Shown one piece after another: positions 1-8,109 of a stretch of DNA of 64,000 nt. Source of the stretch: Solibacter sp039934035 (GTDB lineage: Bacteria; Acidobacteriota; Terriglobia; Bryobacterales; Bryobacteraceae); contig JBDTMZ010000118.1 of NCBI GenBank assembly GCA_039934035.1, forward strand, positions 1 through 64,000. The letters are read 5' to 3'. The translations under genes were made by a program, and so were the position numbers. The notes under the pieces were generated by a model. That model was not told the DNA's origin, did no database searches, and saw nothing but the letters and a program-made list of their open reading frames with translations. Numbering within the stretch: the first letter of the stretch is position 1; each line of letters opens with the position of its first letter.

Positions 1-50
1 GTGGGCCAAATTAGATGATCGAAGTGGGCCAGGCCTGATGATCGAACTCA
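1..50 (-). mobile_element. Terminal end of an insertion sequence (IS21-like end repeats)
   Basis: Two direct repeats with an exact 23-bp period (1-23 and 24-46) share the blocks GTGGGCCA and TGATCGAA separated by 7 variable bases. Multiple short repeats at the tip, with a terminal dinucleotide TG reading inward from position 50, are typical of IS21-family ends. The body of the element would lie to the left of the window. No transposase is visible here, so the family is inference. Confidence 0.5.
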
Positions 51-1034
51 AATGCGAACCTCGTCAATCGTACCGTCGAAATTGCCAAAAGCGCCTCCAG
101 AATCCACAGCTCCCGTGAAGATCTTCCTGGCTGTACTTTGAGGGCCCGTGGTGTCATTCGAAAAACTGTCCTGGTTGCCATTGATATACAGCCGCCACGT
201 GCTGCCATCGAACGTGCCCGCGACGTGATACCACGTGCCTGGGGATAGCGTGGCCACTGAGGTTGTGACGCCATGTTTAGCGCCATTGTAGGTGCTGAAC
301 TCCACCTTGCCAGCTCCGAATTCTCCGACCCCCAACTCCCACTCTGTTTTGGATCCATCGTAACCTTTGGTGAGAATTTCTTTGGCCGATGCGGGAAAGG
401 CCGTCCCGTTGATCCATGCTTCCGCGGTCATGTTGGAGTAATGGGCTCCGGTATTGCCAAGATCGACATAACGAGTGCTGGCGCTGGCAAATAAGGCGCC
501 ACCGTCGACCTTTCCAGCTGTGGCGGCGACGCCGTTGATGATGGTTCCATTTCCCAGTCCGCTGGCCGCTGAATCGGCGGCTGACAGAGTGCTCCCATTC
601 GCGAGATGATAGACGCCTTTGTATGAAGCGTCCCAGACTGCCGAAGGCGTGCTTTGGAACGTAGTGAAGGAGCCGCCGTAGTACAGGCCGATGGTGTCGT
701 TGGCGACGTGTGACAGCACGGGGCGCAGGACATGCGCGACAAGGGCGCCGGTAGATGCCGTGTAGGATTCGATTTCCCATTTGAGCGCCGTACCGGTGCC
801 GGAGCAGTCGGGATAGAAGGCGATATCGTGACCGCTGATGTTGTTCACGAGGCCGCCGCTGGCGGTGGACTTAAGGTCGGCGTCGGTGACCATTACGGTG
901 AGCGGGTAATTGGCAAGATCGCTGGGACCGCTGACCATGGACACGGACGTGGTTACCAGCTTGCAGTAGTTGTACCCGTTCGGGAAGGCGAAGGCAGGCA
1001 GGGATAGCAGAGCGCAGGCCAGGAGCGGTTTCAT
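48..1034 (-). CDS. Secreted DUF2341/LamG-domain protein, 3'-truncated
   Basis: A 328-residue exported protein of unknown ligand. Residues 1-16 form a signal peptide (MKPLLACALLSLPAFAF). Residues about 20-125 resemble DUF2341 (binding-like jelly roll, with IAFYPDCSGTGTALKWEIES). Residues about 140-328 form a concanavalin-like LamG fold with the typical AEAWIN, GTWYHVAGTFDGSTWRLYING and GTIDEVRI strands. The protein stops right after IDEVRI, where LamG proteins normally continue with another strand and often a sorting tail. The stop codon TGA is the first three bases of the adjacent insertion-sequence end, so the gene has probably lost its 3' part. The start ATG at 1034 follows no strong ribosome site but fits the signal peptide. 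Domain calls are by motif reading. Confidence 0.75.
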   Translation of the reverse strand: MKPLLACALLSLPAFAFPNGYNYCKLVTTSVSMVSGPSDLANYPLTVMVTDADLKSTASGGLVNNISGHDIAFYPDCSGTGTALKWEIESYTASTGALVAHVLRPVLSHVANDTIGLYYGGSFTTFQSTPSAVWDASYKGVYHLANGSTLSAADSAASGLGNGTIINGVAATAGKVDGGALFASASTRYVDLGNTGAHYSNMTAEAWINGTAFPASAKEILTKGYDGSKTEWELGVGEFGAGKVEFSTYNGAKHGVTTSVATLSPGTWYHVAGTFDGSTWRLYINGNQDSFSNDTTGPQSTARKIFTGAVDSGGAFGNFDGTIDEVRI

Positions 1035-1463
1035 CGGCCAATCTCCCGGCCAGCCAGAGAGCGAACGGCCGGAGACAGCGGCCTCCCCAGCGTGGACGCG
1101 GGACTGGCGTCCGCGGAATAGCAGGTAACAACCAGCAAGCGGTAGGGTGGCAAAGCGAAATTGTTCTTCATTTTTGGGTCATCCGCCTGGCGCCTCTGGC
1201 ACCAGTGCATGGGAGGGCTCCGGCGGCATGCGCCACTGGGGTCCCCATGTCCGACGGTCGCACATGAGAGAGCGCGTCCCGGTGACTCCCCAGCCATGGC
1301 GATTGAAACTAAAAGAAATAGAGTTCCGATGTTCGCGCAACGAAATGGCAACACTTGGCGCCGGGCTGGCTTTTCTTCAACGACACGGGCGAAGGCGCCC
1401 ACTTCCTGGGCTGTGCAAGGAAGGTCGAATGAATCGTCCAAAAACGCTGGCGGTCAGTCGCCG
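1035..1463. other. Intergenic region with GC-rich inverted repeats
   Basis: About 430 bases upstream of the LamG gene and downstream of the GT39-like gene. I see no convincing gene: the possible reading frames have no recognisable domain or codon pattern. Between about 1180 and 1300 the minus strand contains several short self-complementary blocks (for example TGGGGACCCCA and GGCGCC), so a structured leader is possible. I could not match it to a known riboswitch. Confidence 0.3.
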
Positions 1464-2942
1464 CTACTCCACATAGAAAACGTCAGGCTCGGAGTGTCGT
1501 TTCTTCAGGTGGAGTCCGGCGCGCCGCAGCCCGTCGAGCAGATCTTTGTCGGGGTTGATGACGGCGAATTCCGCGGGATTGGCGGCGATTCCGGCGATGG
1601 AGCCGAGTTTCATGCGCTCGTACTTGTCGAGGTGCAGTGAGACCTCGGAGGAGATGAACTCGTAGCGCTCGCGGTCCTTCGTGTAGAACCACGACGTGAG
1701 GAACAGCTGGTGGCTGGATAAGGCAAAGTGGCGCTTGCCTTCCAGTTGCAGCGTGTCCTCGAGAGCGAGCATGTCGCGGGTATTCTGCTGGCTATCTCCG
1801 ACCGCAGCTACATAGATGTGACCGATGTTGCGGAGAGTCTTAAATTGGTGGGCAGCCCCCATCGCGCCCAGCAGAATAAAGATTGTGAGCGAGAAGGAGA
1901 ACGATTGCCGAAAGTACCGCCAGTAGAGGCAAGTCACGGCGACCACGATACCCAACACCACGCCCATCATGTAGCGGTGGTAGAAAAAGTTCGTAACCAG
2001 GCGCCCCAAGACATAGGCGGCGAAAGGGATGGTGACGAATAACCAGCTGACGCGTTCGCCCGCGGTCATAGCGGGGACGAGGCGCTCGCGAGCGCTGCCG
2101 AAGCACGCCCACACAGCGGCAAGTATGACCAGCACGAGGACGATGTGGGGAAAGAACTCGAGGTAGACGTCTTCGAGTTTCGCAATCGATGGCGGCGTCC
2201 AGGAGTAGATAACGCCGCCCCGGACCTTGGCGCGTGAACTTGCGATTTGAGGATAGAGTACGCCAAGCGCGGCGATCAATCCGGCAGTCGCGGCAACCAC
2301 CTTAGGGTGGAAAATGCGGCGCTGCGCCAGCGCCATGATGGCATAGGGCAAAAGACCGAGGAGGAAATAGTAGTGCATCATCTCGCCGGCAAAGAAGACG
2401 ACACCGAAGGCGGCGGCGGACTTCACATTGTCGGGCGTAAAAATCCAGATCCACAGACTAAACGCCGCCAGCATATAGAAGAGCGCATAGGGCCGCGCCT
2501 CGTAGCCGTAATAGACAACGAACGACGTGCTGAGGAAGGCCATGGCGATCAGTCCGCCCAGAGCGTCTGTGAGGCGGCGTACGATATCGAACGTGACCAG
2601 GAGTCCAATGCCGAGGGCGAGCACCGACGGAACACGAACACCGAGGGCCGAGTGATTAAAGAGTTGGTCGAAGATGCGGGCGAGCAGGACATAGAGCACC
2701 GGCACCTGATCCACTCCATCGGCGAGCGCGTTCCACAGAGTGCGCAGGTCCGGCTGGCGCGAGAGTAGCACGGTGTATATTTCATCGGCCCAGAACAGAC
2801 GGCGCGAGGAGATGTACAGGCTGGTGGCCACATAAAAGCCCGCCAGCAGAAGAGCCAATGTCCAATACCACTGCGGGCGAAGAAGCTCGGCTGTCAGCGC
2901 CTCCCATTTAGATTGTCCTGATTGTGCGGGAGGGGAAGTCAT
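1464..2942 (-). CDS. GT39/ArnT-like polyprenyl-phosphate-dependent glycosyltransferase, membrane
   Basis: A 492-residue polytopic inner-membrane protein. After the first membrane segment (about 27-43) comes the acidic motif FWADEIYT (Asp53-Glu54), the catalytic loop-1 motif of GT39/GT-C dolichyl- or undecaprenyl-phosphate-dependent transferases. It is followed by VPVLYVLLARIF, the R-x-PSVLALG segment and a YEARPYALF helix typical of PMT_2-type proteins. About ten further hydrophobic segments follow, then a soluble C-terminal tail. The reading frame extends 61 codons further upstream to 3125, but that part is Cys/Pro/His-rich and lacks membrane character. I place the start at the ATG at 2942 just before the first helix; no strong ribosome site supports either choice. 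It probably transfers a sugar from a lipid carrier to a surface glycan or lipid. Substrate unknown. Confidence 0.75.
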   Translation of the reverse strand: MTSPPAQSGQSKWEALTAELLRPQWYWTLALLLAGFYVATSLYISSRRLFWADEIYTVLLSRQPDLRTLWNALADGVDQVPVLYVLLARIFDQLFNHSALGVRVPSVLALGIGLLVTFDIVRRLTDALGGLIAMAFLSTSFVVYYGYEARPYALFYMLAAFSLWIWIFTPDNVKSAAAFGVVFFAGEMMHYYFLLGLLPYAIMALAQRRIFHPKVVAATAGLIAALGVLYPQIASSRAKVRGGVIYSWTPPSIAKLEDVYLEFFPHIVLVLVILAAVWACFGSARERLVPAMTAGERVSWLFVTIPFAAYVLGRLVTNFFYHRYMMGVVLGIVVAVTCLYWRYFRQSFSFSLTIFILLGAMGAAHQFKTLRNIGHIYVAAVGDSQQNTRDMLALEDTLQLEGKRHFALSSHQLFLTSWFYTKDRERYEFISSEVSLHLDKYERMKLGSIAGIAANPAEFAVINPDKDLLDGLRRAGLHLKKRHSEPDVFYVE

Positions 2943-3130
2943 GAGGGGATGGCTTGCGACGGCGCGTTTTTCAATGATACCAGGAGCATGTTGCAGCGAC
3001 CCGATCTCCACGTGCTTCACGGAGGAAGCTCGTGATGCCGGACTTACATCGCAGGCCGCGCGGTTTTGCGGGTGCAAACCAAACTCGGCGACAGGCGTGC
3101 CGAATCGATGCGGTTCCGGCATCACGCAGG

Positions 3131-3178
3131 GTGCCGCCGCTAACGTGTGCCGCCGCTAACGTGTGCCGCCGCCAACGT
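3131..3178. repeat. Three tandem 16-bp repeats
   Basis: The unit GTGCCGCCGCTAACGT occurs at 3131-3146 and 3147-3162, and again at 3163-3178 with one change (T to C). The array ends exactly at a TTGACA hexamer of the downstream gene's candidate promoter. It is absent upstream of the second paralogue at about 5.25 kb. Confidence 0.9.
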
Positions 3179-3206
3179 TGACAGCGGCGTACCCGTGGGC
3201 GATGAT
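3178..3206 (+). promoter_or_regulatory. Candidate sigma-70-type promoter, copy 1
   Basis: TTGACA (3178-3183), a 17-base spacer, then GATGAT (3201-3206), four of six bases matching the -10 consensus. The same arrangement is conserved in the second copy at 5258-5287 with an 18-base spacer. That conservation supports a real signal, although the -10 overlaps an inverted-repeat arm. Confidence 0.4.
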
Positions 3207-3328
3207 GTTTCAGTTGTCCACGGCCCGGTCGCGGCTCTCGGCGTCGTCGTGAACGCAAGGTGAGGGACCGTGTTTTTTGACCTGAAGGGCGTCTTCCCGC
3301 CAAGCGAGATATCCAGTGAAACATGATC
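3201..3328 (+). repeat. Inverted repeat bracketing the leader, copy 1; right arm contains the start codon
   Basis: The left arm GATGATGTTTCA (3201-3212) is complementary, with one mismatch, to TGAAACATGATC (3317-3328). The ATG start of the downstream gene (3323) is inside the right arm. The loop is 104 bases. Confidence 0.7.
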
Positions 3329-5173
3329 AAAATTGGTAATCTGTTTCGCGAGCGGACGCTCCCAAAAAGTGAAGCCCTGGCGTCGCGGATCCCCGAAAAA
3401 TTCCGCTTAGTCGCATGCGTCATGCTCGTCACAGCGCTTAGCGGAGCTATCGCATGGTGGCGCGCCTTCAGTAGCGTCACTGTCTTCGACGATGAGGGGA
3501 CGCTTATGCTGTCCATCCAGCAGTTCTTCAACGGCGAGATCCTTTACAACAGCGTGCGGTCGGTCTACGGTCCGGTGTACTACTTGTACCAGTGGTTGCC
3601 GCACGCAGTTACGGGGGCGCCGGTATCGCACGATGGAGTCCGCCTGATATCTTCCGTGTTCTGGGTGGCCACCGGCCTGGCCCTCTTTCTGCTGGTGTAT
3701 CGCACCACCGGCTCCCTCACCATCTCCCTTGCAGCGCATTTCATCGGGTTCCGCATTCTAAGGTACATCGGGGCAGAGGTGTCGCATCCGGTGGAAATGT
3801 GCACTCTCTTGTTGCTTGGCATCGGCCTCGCGGCCACGCTACGAAGGCCGGCGGCAATGGCATGGTTCGGCGTTCTCGCGGGTGCTGCTGTGCTCACCAA
3901 GATTAATTTTGGCTTGCTGGTGGTGGCGTCCCTGGGCATTGTATTCACGCTCGCGCTGCCCCGCGGTGGGCCCCGCCGCGTGCTGTGGCCGGTGGTAGCG
4001 GTGGGAGCAATGGCCTTGCCTTTCCTGCTCGTCGCGGGGAACATTTCGCTCCCTTGGGTAGTTCGCCTTGCTTTTCTGATCGCAATCTCTCTGGCGTCGG
4101 TATTGCGGGTTGCCGGCGAGGCGGAAGTATTGCCGCTCTCCTGGCGTGATCTTGGCGTCGCGCTGCTCGCCGGCTTGGCCGCCATCAGCGTCATCGCCTC
4201 GTTCGTGGTGGTGCATGGAAGCACGGTGAAAGGCATGATCGATAGCTTGATTGTGTGGCCTGCGTCTCATTTTGCCCAAAGCTGGAATCTTCGCATGCCG
4301 GTGAGCAGACTGGCGCTGGTCTGGGCCGCGGTAAACCTGCTGCTGGCCTGGCTTGCTTCGCGTGGGCGGTTACCCGATTCGGTAGTCCGTTCGCTCAAAC
4401 TCGCACTGGCAGCAGCGGTGGTCATTCTCGGCCGCCCTGATCAATGCGTGGACTTGCTGGTGGTAGCTGCCCCAATGCTTTGGCTGGTGACGATTTTGCC
4501 GCCAGGCTATCCCCAGCCTCGACAGGATAGTCTGGTGCGTCCAGTGTTCGCGGTGCTGGGTGTGCTGCAGGTCCTCTACGTCTACCCGGTGGCCGGTTCC
4601 CAGACGCTGTTCGCAGCCGTCATCATGGTGGCCGTCGCGGCGCTGTGCCTGCGGGACACCCTGCCGTGGCTCGCGGCGCGGACTCCGTTTCCCGTGCGCC
4701 GCTGGGCTGCGGTCGCGGTTACGCTCGTGCTTTTCGCGGTGAATGCCAGGACCGCCCTTTTTGCCTATCAACGGTTTCAGTCAATGGAACCACTCGGACT
4801 GCCCGGAGCCGTTCGCCTGCGCGTGACCCCTGAGTTGGCCAGTTCGTTACGCCGTGTCAGTGCCGCCTCCCAGGCGTGCTCCATGCTGGTTACCCAACCA
4901 GGTATGTTCAGTCTCAATGTTTTCAGCCAAAGGCCTGCTCCCCAGGGCATCAATTCCAACATCTGGATGTTGTTCCTGGACGACGCCGAACAAGCGGCCA
5001 TAGTCCGCCAGATTCAGGCGGAGCGGTCTCCCTGCGTCGTTTTCAACTCCAGTTTGAATGACTGGTGGGAGGAGCGGCGCCACCTGCCGGACCGGCCGTT
5101 GACTCGTTTCCTCCGCGAAGGGTTTCGTGTGCAGTTCGAGACGGGAGACTATCGTTTCATGGTTCCGAAATAG
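3323..5173 (+). CDS. GT-C-like integral membrane glycosyltransferase, paralogue 1
   Basis: A 616-residue membrane protein with about a dozen hydrophobic segments and a C-terminal soluble region of about 150 residues. After the first helix (about 29-47) the loop carries VFDDEGTLML (Asp56-Asp57-Glu58), which resembles the acidic loop-1 motif of GT-C enzymes. SVYGPVYYLYQWL and an R-LTK-type cytosolic loop (GAAVLTKINFG) follow, as in PMT_2/DUF2029-like sugar transferases. It probably uses a lipid-linked sugar; the acceptor is unknown. It is one of two head-to-tail paralogues of identical length, each with a homologous leader. A different GT39-like gene lies divergently upstream. The ATG lies inside an inverted repeat and has no good ribosome site, so the start could be different. 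Confidence 0.65.
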   Translation: MIKIGNLFRERTLPKSEALASRIPEKFRLVACVMLVTALSGAIAWWRAFSSVTVFDDEGTLMLSIQQFFNGEILYNSVRSVYGPVYYLYQWLPHAVTGAPVSHDGVRLISSVFWVATGLALFLLVYRTTGSLTISLAAHFIGFRILRYIGAEVSHPVEMCTLLLLGIGLAATLRRPAAMAWFGVLAGAAVLTKINFGLLVVASLGIVFTLALPRGGPRRVLWPVVAVGAMALPFLLVAGNISLPWVVRLAFLIAISLASVLRVAGEAEVLPLSWRDLGVALLAGLAAISVIASFVVVHGSTVKGMIDSLIVWPASHFAQSWNLRMPVSRLALVWAAVNLLLAWLASRGRLPDSVVRSLKLALAAAVVILGRPDQCVDLLVVAAPMLWLVTILPPGYPQPRQDSLVRPVFAVLGVLQVLYVYPVAGSQTLFAAVIMVAVAALCLRDTLPWLAARTPFPVRRWAAVAVTLVLFAVNARTALFAYQRFQSMEPLGLPGAVRLRVTPELASSLRRVSAASQACSMLVTQPGMFSLNVFSQRPAPQGINSNIWMLFLDDAEQAAIVRQIQAERSPCVVFNSSLNDWWEERRHLPDRPLTRFLREGFRVQFETGDYRFMVPK

Positions 5174-5186
5174 GGCAGCGGAACCT

Positions 5187-5201
5187 GCGAGCTTTGCTCG
5201 C
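5187..5201 (+). terminator. Short hairpin after paralogue 1
   Basis: GCGAGC-TTT-GCTCGC forms a perfect 6-bp stem 14 bases after the stop codon. No U-tract follows, so it may be an intrinsic processing or stabilising hairpin rather than a true terminator. Confidence 0.35.
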
Positions 5202-5257
5202 GAGAAGGGTGCCGAACTCGAGGAGGTTGCGGATCGTACATGTTACTGGTTTTAAGA

Positions 5258-5287
5258 TTGACAGCCGCGGAAACCGTGGGCGATCAT
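5258..5287 (+). promoter_or_regulatory. Candidate sigma-70-type promoter, copy 2
   Basis: TTGACA (5258-5263), an 18-base spacer, then GATCAT (5282-5287), aligned with the candidate promoter of copy 1. The -10-like hexamer is the outer part of an inverted-repeat arm. Confidence 0.4.
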
Positions 5288-5415
5288 GTTTCAGTTATCA
5301 GCTGCCCGCTCGCAGCTGTCGGCGTCGCCGCGATCGCGATGCCCGGACGATCGTGTTGTACATGACCGGAAAGGCGTCTTCCCCCTTCACGAGAGATATC
5401 CAGTGAAACATGATC
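5282..5415 (+). repeat. Perfect 12-bp inverted repeat bracketing the leader, copy 2
   Basis: GATCATGTTTCA (5282-5293) is the exact reverse complement of TGAAACATGATC (5404-5415). The start codon at 5410 is within the right arm and the 110-base loop is the leader. The arms are conserved in copy 1 with one mismatch although the loop has diverged. Confidence 0.8.
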
Positions 5416-7260
5416 AAAATTAGTAGCCCGCTTCGCGAGTGGTCGCTCCTAAGCAGTGAAGACTCGGCTGCGCGATTCCCTCGGAAATTCCGCCTGGCCG
5501 CATGCCTGCTTTTCGTCACCGTGCTAAGCGCAGCCATCGCATGGTGGCAAGCCTTCAGTACCGTCGCGTTCTTCGACGACGAGGGCACGCTGATGCTGTC
5601 CATCCAGAGGTTCTTCGAGGGTCAGATTCTTTACGACAGCGTGCGGTCCGTCTACGGTCCGGTGTACTACCTGTACCAGTGGTTGCCGCACGCCCTTACC
5701 GGTGCGCCGGTATCGCATGATGAAGTCCGCCTGATATCCTGCGCGTTCTGGGTAGCCACCAGTCTGGCGCTGTTTCTGCTGGTTTATCGCACCACCGGTT
5801 CCTTAACCATCTCCCTGGCAGCGCACTTCATCGGGTTCCGCATTCTGAGGTTCATCGGGACAGAGGTGTCGCATCCGGTAGAAATGTGCGTTCTCCTGAT
5901 ACTGGGCATCGGCCTCGCGGCCACACTGCGGAGACCGGCGGGGATGGCATGGTTCGGCGCTCTCGCCGGTGCGGCGACCCTCACCAAAATTAATTTAGGC
6001 GTGTTGGTGGTGGCGTCCCTGGGCATTGTATTTACGCTCGCGTTGCCACGCGGTGGCGTGCGCCGCGTGCTGTGGCCGGCCGTAGCGGTGGGAGCCCTGG
6101 CCCTGCCTTTTCTGCTCGTCGCGGGGAACATCTCGCTCACCTGGGTGATCCGCCTTGCCTTTCTGATCGCAATCTCTCTGGCGTCGGTTCTGCTGGTCTC
6201 CGGCGAAATGGAAGTATTGTCGCTCTCATGGCGTGATCTTGGCATCGCCCTGCTCGCCGGTGTGTCCTCTATCACCGTCATCGCGTCGTTCGTCCTGGTG
6301 CATGGAAGCACGGTGAATGGCACGATCGACAGCTTGATCCTGTGGCCCGCCTCTCATTTTGCCCAGAGCTGGAGCTTTGGCCTGGTGGTGCACCGGTTGG
6401 CGCTGGCTTGGTCCCTTGTCAACCTGCTGCTGGCCTGGTTTGCTTCGAGCGGGCGGCTGCCCGATTGGGTGGTCCGTTCGCTCAAACTCGTACTGGCCGC
6501 AGCGGTGGTCATTCTGGGCCGCGCTGGTGACTGTTATGACTTGTTGAACGTCGCTGTCCCGATGCTTTGGCTGGTGGCGATGATACTGCCAGGGTCTTCC
6601 CAGCCGCGCCGGGATAGCTTAATGCGCCCGCTGTTCGCGGTGCTGGGTGTGCTACAGGTTCTCTACATCTACCCGGTGGCCGGCTCCCAGGTGGAGTTCG
6701 CGTCCGTTATCATCGCGGCGATCGCGGCCCTGTGCCTGTCGGACACCCTGCCATGGCTCGCAGCGCGGTCTCCGCTGCCCGTGCGCCGCTGGGCTCCGGT
6801 CGCGGTTACGCTCGTGATCTTCGCTGTGAATGGCAGGAGCGCCCTCACTGCCTATCACCGCTTTCAGTCCCTGGAACCACTCGGACTGCCCGGAGCCGCG
6901 TACCTGCGCGTGGCCCCTGCGTTGGCCAGTTCGTGGCGCCGGTTGAGCGCTGCCTCGCAGGGATGTTCCATGGTGGTTACCCAACCAGGTATGTTCAGTC
7001 TCAATTTTTTCAGCCAAAAGCCGGCACCCCGGGGCATCAATTCCAACGCCTGGATGTTATTCCTGGATGACGCCGAGCAAGCCGCCGTAGTTAGCCAGAT
7101 TCAGGCGGAGCCCTCTCCCTGTGTGGTATTCAATTCCAGGTTGAACGGCTGGTGGAATGAACAGCGTCATTTGCCGGACCGGCCCCTGACGCGTTTCCTC
7201 AGCCAACGGTTCCGTGTGCAGTTCGAGACGGGAGAATACAGCTTCATGGTTCGGAAATAG
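5410..7260 (+). CDS. GT-C-like integral membrane glycosyltransferase, paralogue 2
   Basis: 616 residues, co-linear with the preceding gene along its whole length without gaps that change length. The first-loop acidic triad (FFDDEGTLML), the YGPVYYLYQWLPHA block, the LTKIN loop and the C-terminal NSNAWMLFLDDAEQAA block are all kept. Divergence is concentrated in the N-terminal 30 residues and in some membrane segments, so the two copies may differ in donor or acceptor rather than being redundant. The gene is convergent with rfbF; a strong hairpin lies directly after its stop. Function is inferred from fold-level resemblance to lipid-carrier-dependent sugar transferases. Confidence 0.65.
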   Translation: MIKISSPLREWSLLSSEDSAARFPRKFRLAACLLFVTVLSAAIAWWQAFSTVAFFDDEGTLMLSIQRFFEGQILYDSVRSVYGPVYYLYQWLPHALTGAPVSHDEVRLISCAFWVATSLALFLLVYRTTGSLTISLAAHFIGFRILRFIGTEVSHPVEMCVLLILGIGLAATLRRPAGMAWFGALAGAATLTKINLGVLVVASLGIVFTLALPRGGVRRVLWPAVAVGALALPFLLVAGNISLTWVIRLAFLIAISLASVLLVSGEMEVLSLSWRDLGIALLAGVSSITVIASFVLVHGSTVNGTIDSLILWPASHFAQSWSFGLVVHRLALAWSLVNLLLAWFASSGRLPDWVVRSLKLVLAAAVVILGRAGDCYDLLNVAVPMLWLVAMILPGSSQPRRDSLMRPLFAVLGVLQVLYIYPVAGSQVEFASVIIAAIAALCLSDTLPWLAARSPLPVRRWAPVAVTLVIFAVNGRSALTAYHRFQSLEPLGLPGAAYLRVAPALASSWRRLSAASQGCSMVVTQPGMFSLNFFSQKPAPRGINSNAWMLFLDDAEQAAVVSQIQAEPSPCVVFNSRLNGWWNEQRHLPDRPLTRFLSQRFRVQFETGEYSFMVRK

Positions 7261-7261
7261 G

Positions 7262-7291
7262 GCAGCGCAACCTGCGTGCAGGAAGCGCTGC
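7262..7291. terminator. Two-part hairpin between convergent genes
   Basis: The outer stem GCAGCG (7262-7267) pairs with CGCTGC (7286-7291); the inner stem CCTGC (7271-7275) pairs with GCAGG (7278-7282). It starts just after the stop of paralogue 2 and lies before the end of rfbF on the other strand, so it could end transcripts from both sides. There is no U-tract. Confidence 0.45.
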
Positions 7292-7331
7292 TCACCTGAA
7301 TGCAGCGTGGCGCACCCGGCCGAGCACGAAA

Positions 7332-8105
7332 CTAGGTCCAACTCTTCCAGGGCGCCGAGCCGCTGCGCCATAAAGTTTCCAGGTGCTGCTTGTCGCGCAT
7401 CGTGTCCATAGGCTGCCAGAATCCCGGGTGCCGGTATGCCATCAGTTGGCCGGTGCTGGCCAGGGTCTCCATCGGTTCTTTCTCCCAAACCGTGGCATCG
7501 CCATCGATCAAGTCGCAGACCCCCGGTTCCAGCACGAAGAAGCCGCCATTGATCCAGTCCCCGTCCCCCGTTGGTTTCTCCTGGAAGCCACTGACCATGT
7601 CGCCGTGGCCGAAGCGCAGCGAACCGAACCGTCCCGGAGGCCGGGTTGCCGTCACCGTTGCCTTGAGTCCGTGAGAGCGATGAAAATCGATCAGGTGCCC
7701 GACGTTGACGTCGCACAAACCGTCGCCATACGTCAGGCAAAACGTGCTGTCGTCGAGATACGGCCGGACTCTCTTGAGACGGCCTCCGGTCATGCTTTCG
7801 ACGCCGGTATCCACCAGCGTAATCGACCAGTCCTCGGTATGCCTGCGGTGCGTCATCGTGGTCTGGTCGCGGAGGTTGAAGGTTACGTCGCGATTGTGAA
7901 GGTCGTAATTGGCGAAGTATTCCTTGATGAGGTACCCCCGATAGCCCAGGCAGATGACGAAATCGTTCAGGCCGAATGCCGAGTAGGACTTCATGATGTG
8001 CCAGAGAATCGGGCGGTCGCCGATTTCTACCATGGGCTTCGGTTTGACCACCGTTTCCTCGGAAAGTCGCGTACCCAGACCCCCGGCCAGAATCACAACC
8101 TTCAT
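7332..8105 (-). CDS. rfbF: Glucose-1-phosphate cytidylyltransferase
   Basis: 257 residues, the usual length. It makes CDP-glucose from CTP and glucose 1-phosphate, the first step to CDP-linked dideoxy or branched sugars of O-antigens and exopolysaccharides. The N-terminus MKVVILAGGLGTRLSEE with KPKPMVEIG is the nucleotidyltransferase signature (GGLGTRL at residues 8-14). SAFGLNDFVICLGYRGYLIKEYF and the GDGLCDVNV Asp motif are characteristic of RfbF. I start at the ATG at 8105; the 12 extra upstream codons lie within the junction with the decayed receptor. Neighbouring membrane glycosyltransferases fit a surface-polysaccharide setting, but no CDP-glucose 4,6-dehydratase gene is in the window. 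Confidence 0.9.
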   Translation of the reverse strand: MKVVILAGGLGTRLSEETVVKPKPMVEIGDRPILWHIMKSYSAFGLNDFVICLGYRGYLIKEYFANYDLHNRDVTFNLRDQTTMTHRRHTEDWSITLVDTGVESMTGGRLKRVRPYLDDSTFCLTYGDGLCDVNVGHLIDFHRSHGLKATVTATRPPGRFGSLRFGHGDMVSGFQEKPTGDGDWINGGFFVLEPGVCDLIDGDATVWEKEPMETLASTGQLMAYRHPGFWQPMDTMRDKQHLETLWRSGSAPWKSWT

Positions 8106-8109
8106 GAAG

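Larger units (their letters stand above)
3178..7264 (+). repeat. Tandem gene duplication, two units of about 2.09 kb
   Basis: Start codons of the two 616-codon genes are exactly 2087 bases apart. Homology runs from the TTGACA hexamer (3178 and 5258), through a leader ending in the shared ATATCCAGTGAAACATGATC block, through the whole gene, and into the post-stop GGGCAGCG sequence. The encoded proteins are about four-fifths identical by eye. This is an old tandem duplication that copied promoter, leader and gene together. Confidence 0.9.

Noticed and set aside
1180..1300. Reading the leader as a cyclic-di-GMP or cobalamin riboswitch
   Set aside because: The conserved core bases of either class were not found.
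1031..1441. Minus-strand frame of 136 residues before the LamG gene
   Set aside because: No domain, Cys/Arg-rich, no ribosome site; more likely an untranslated leader.
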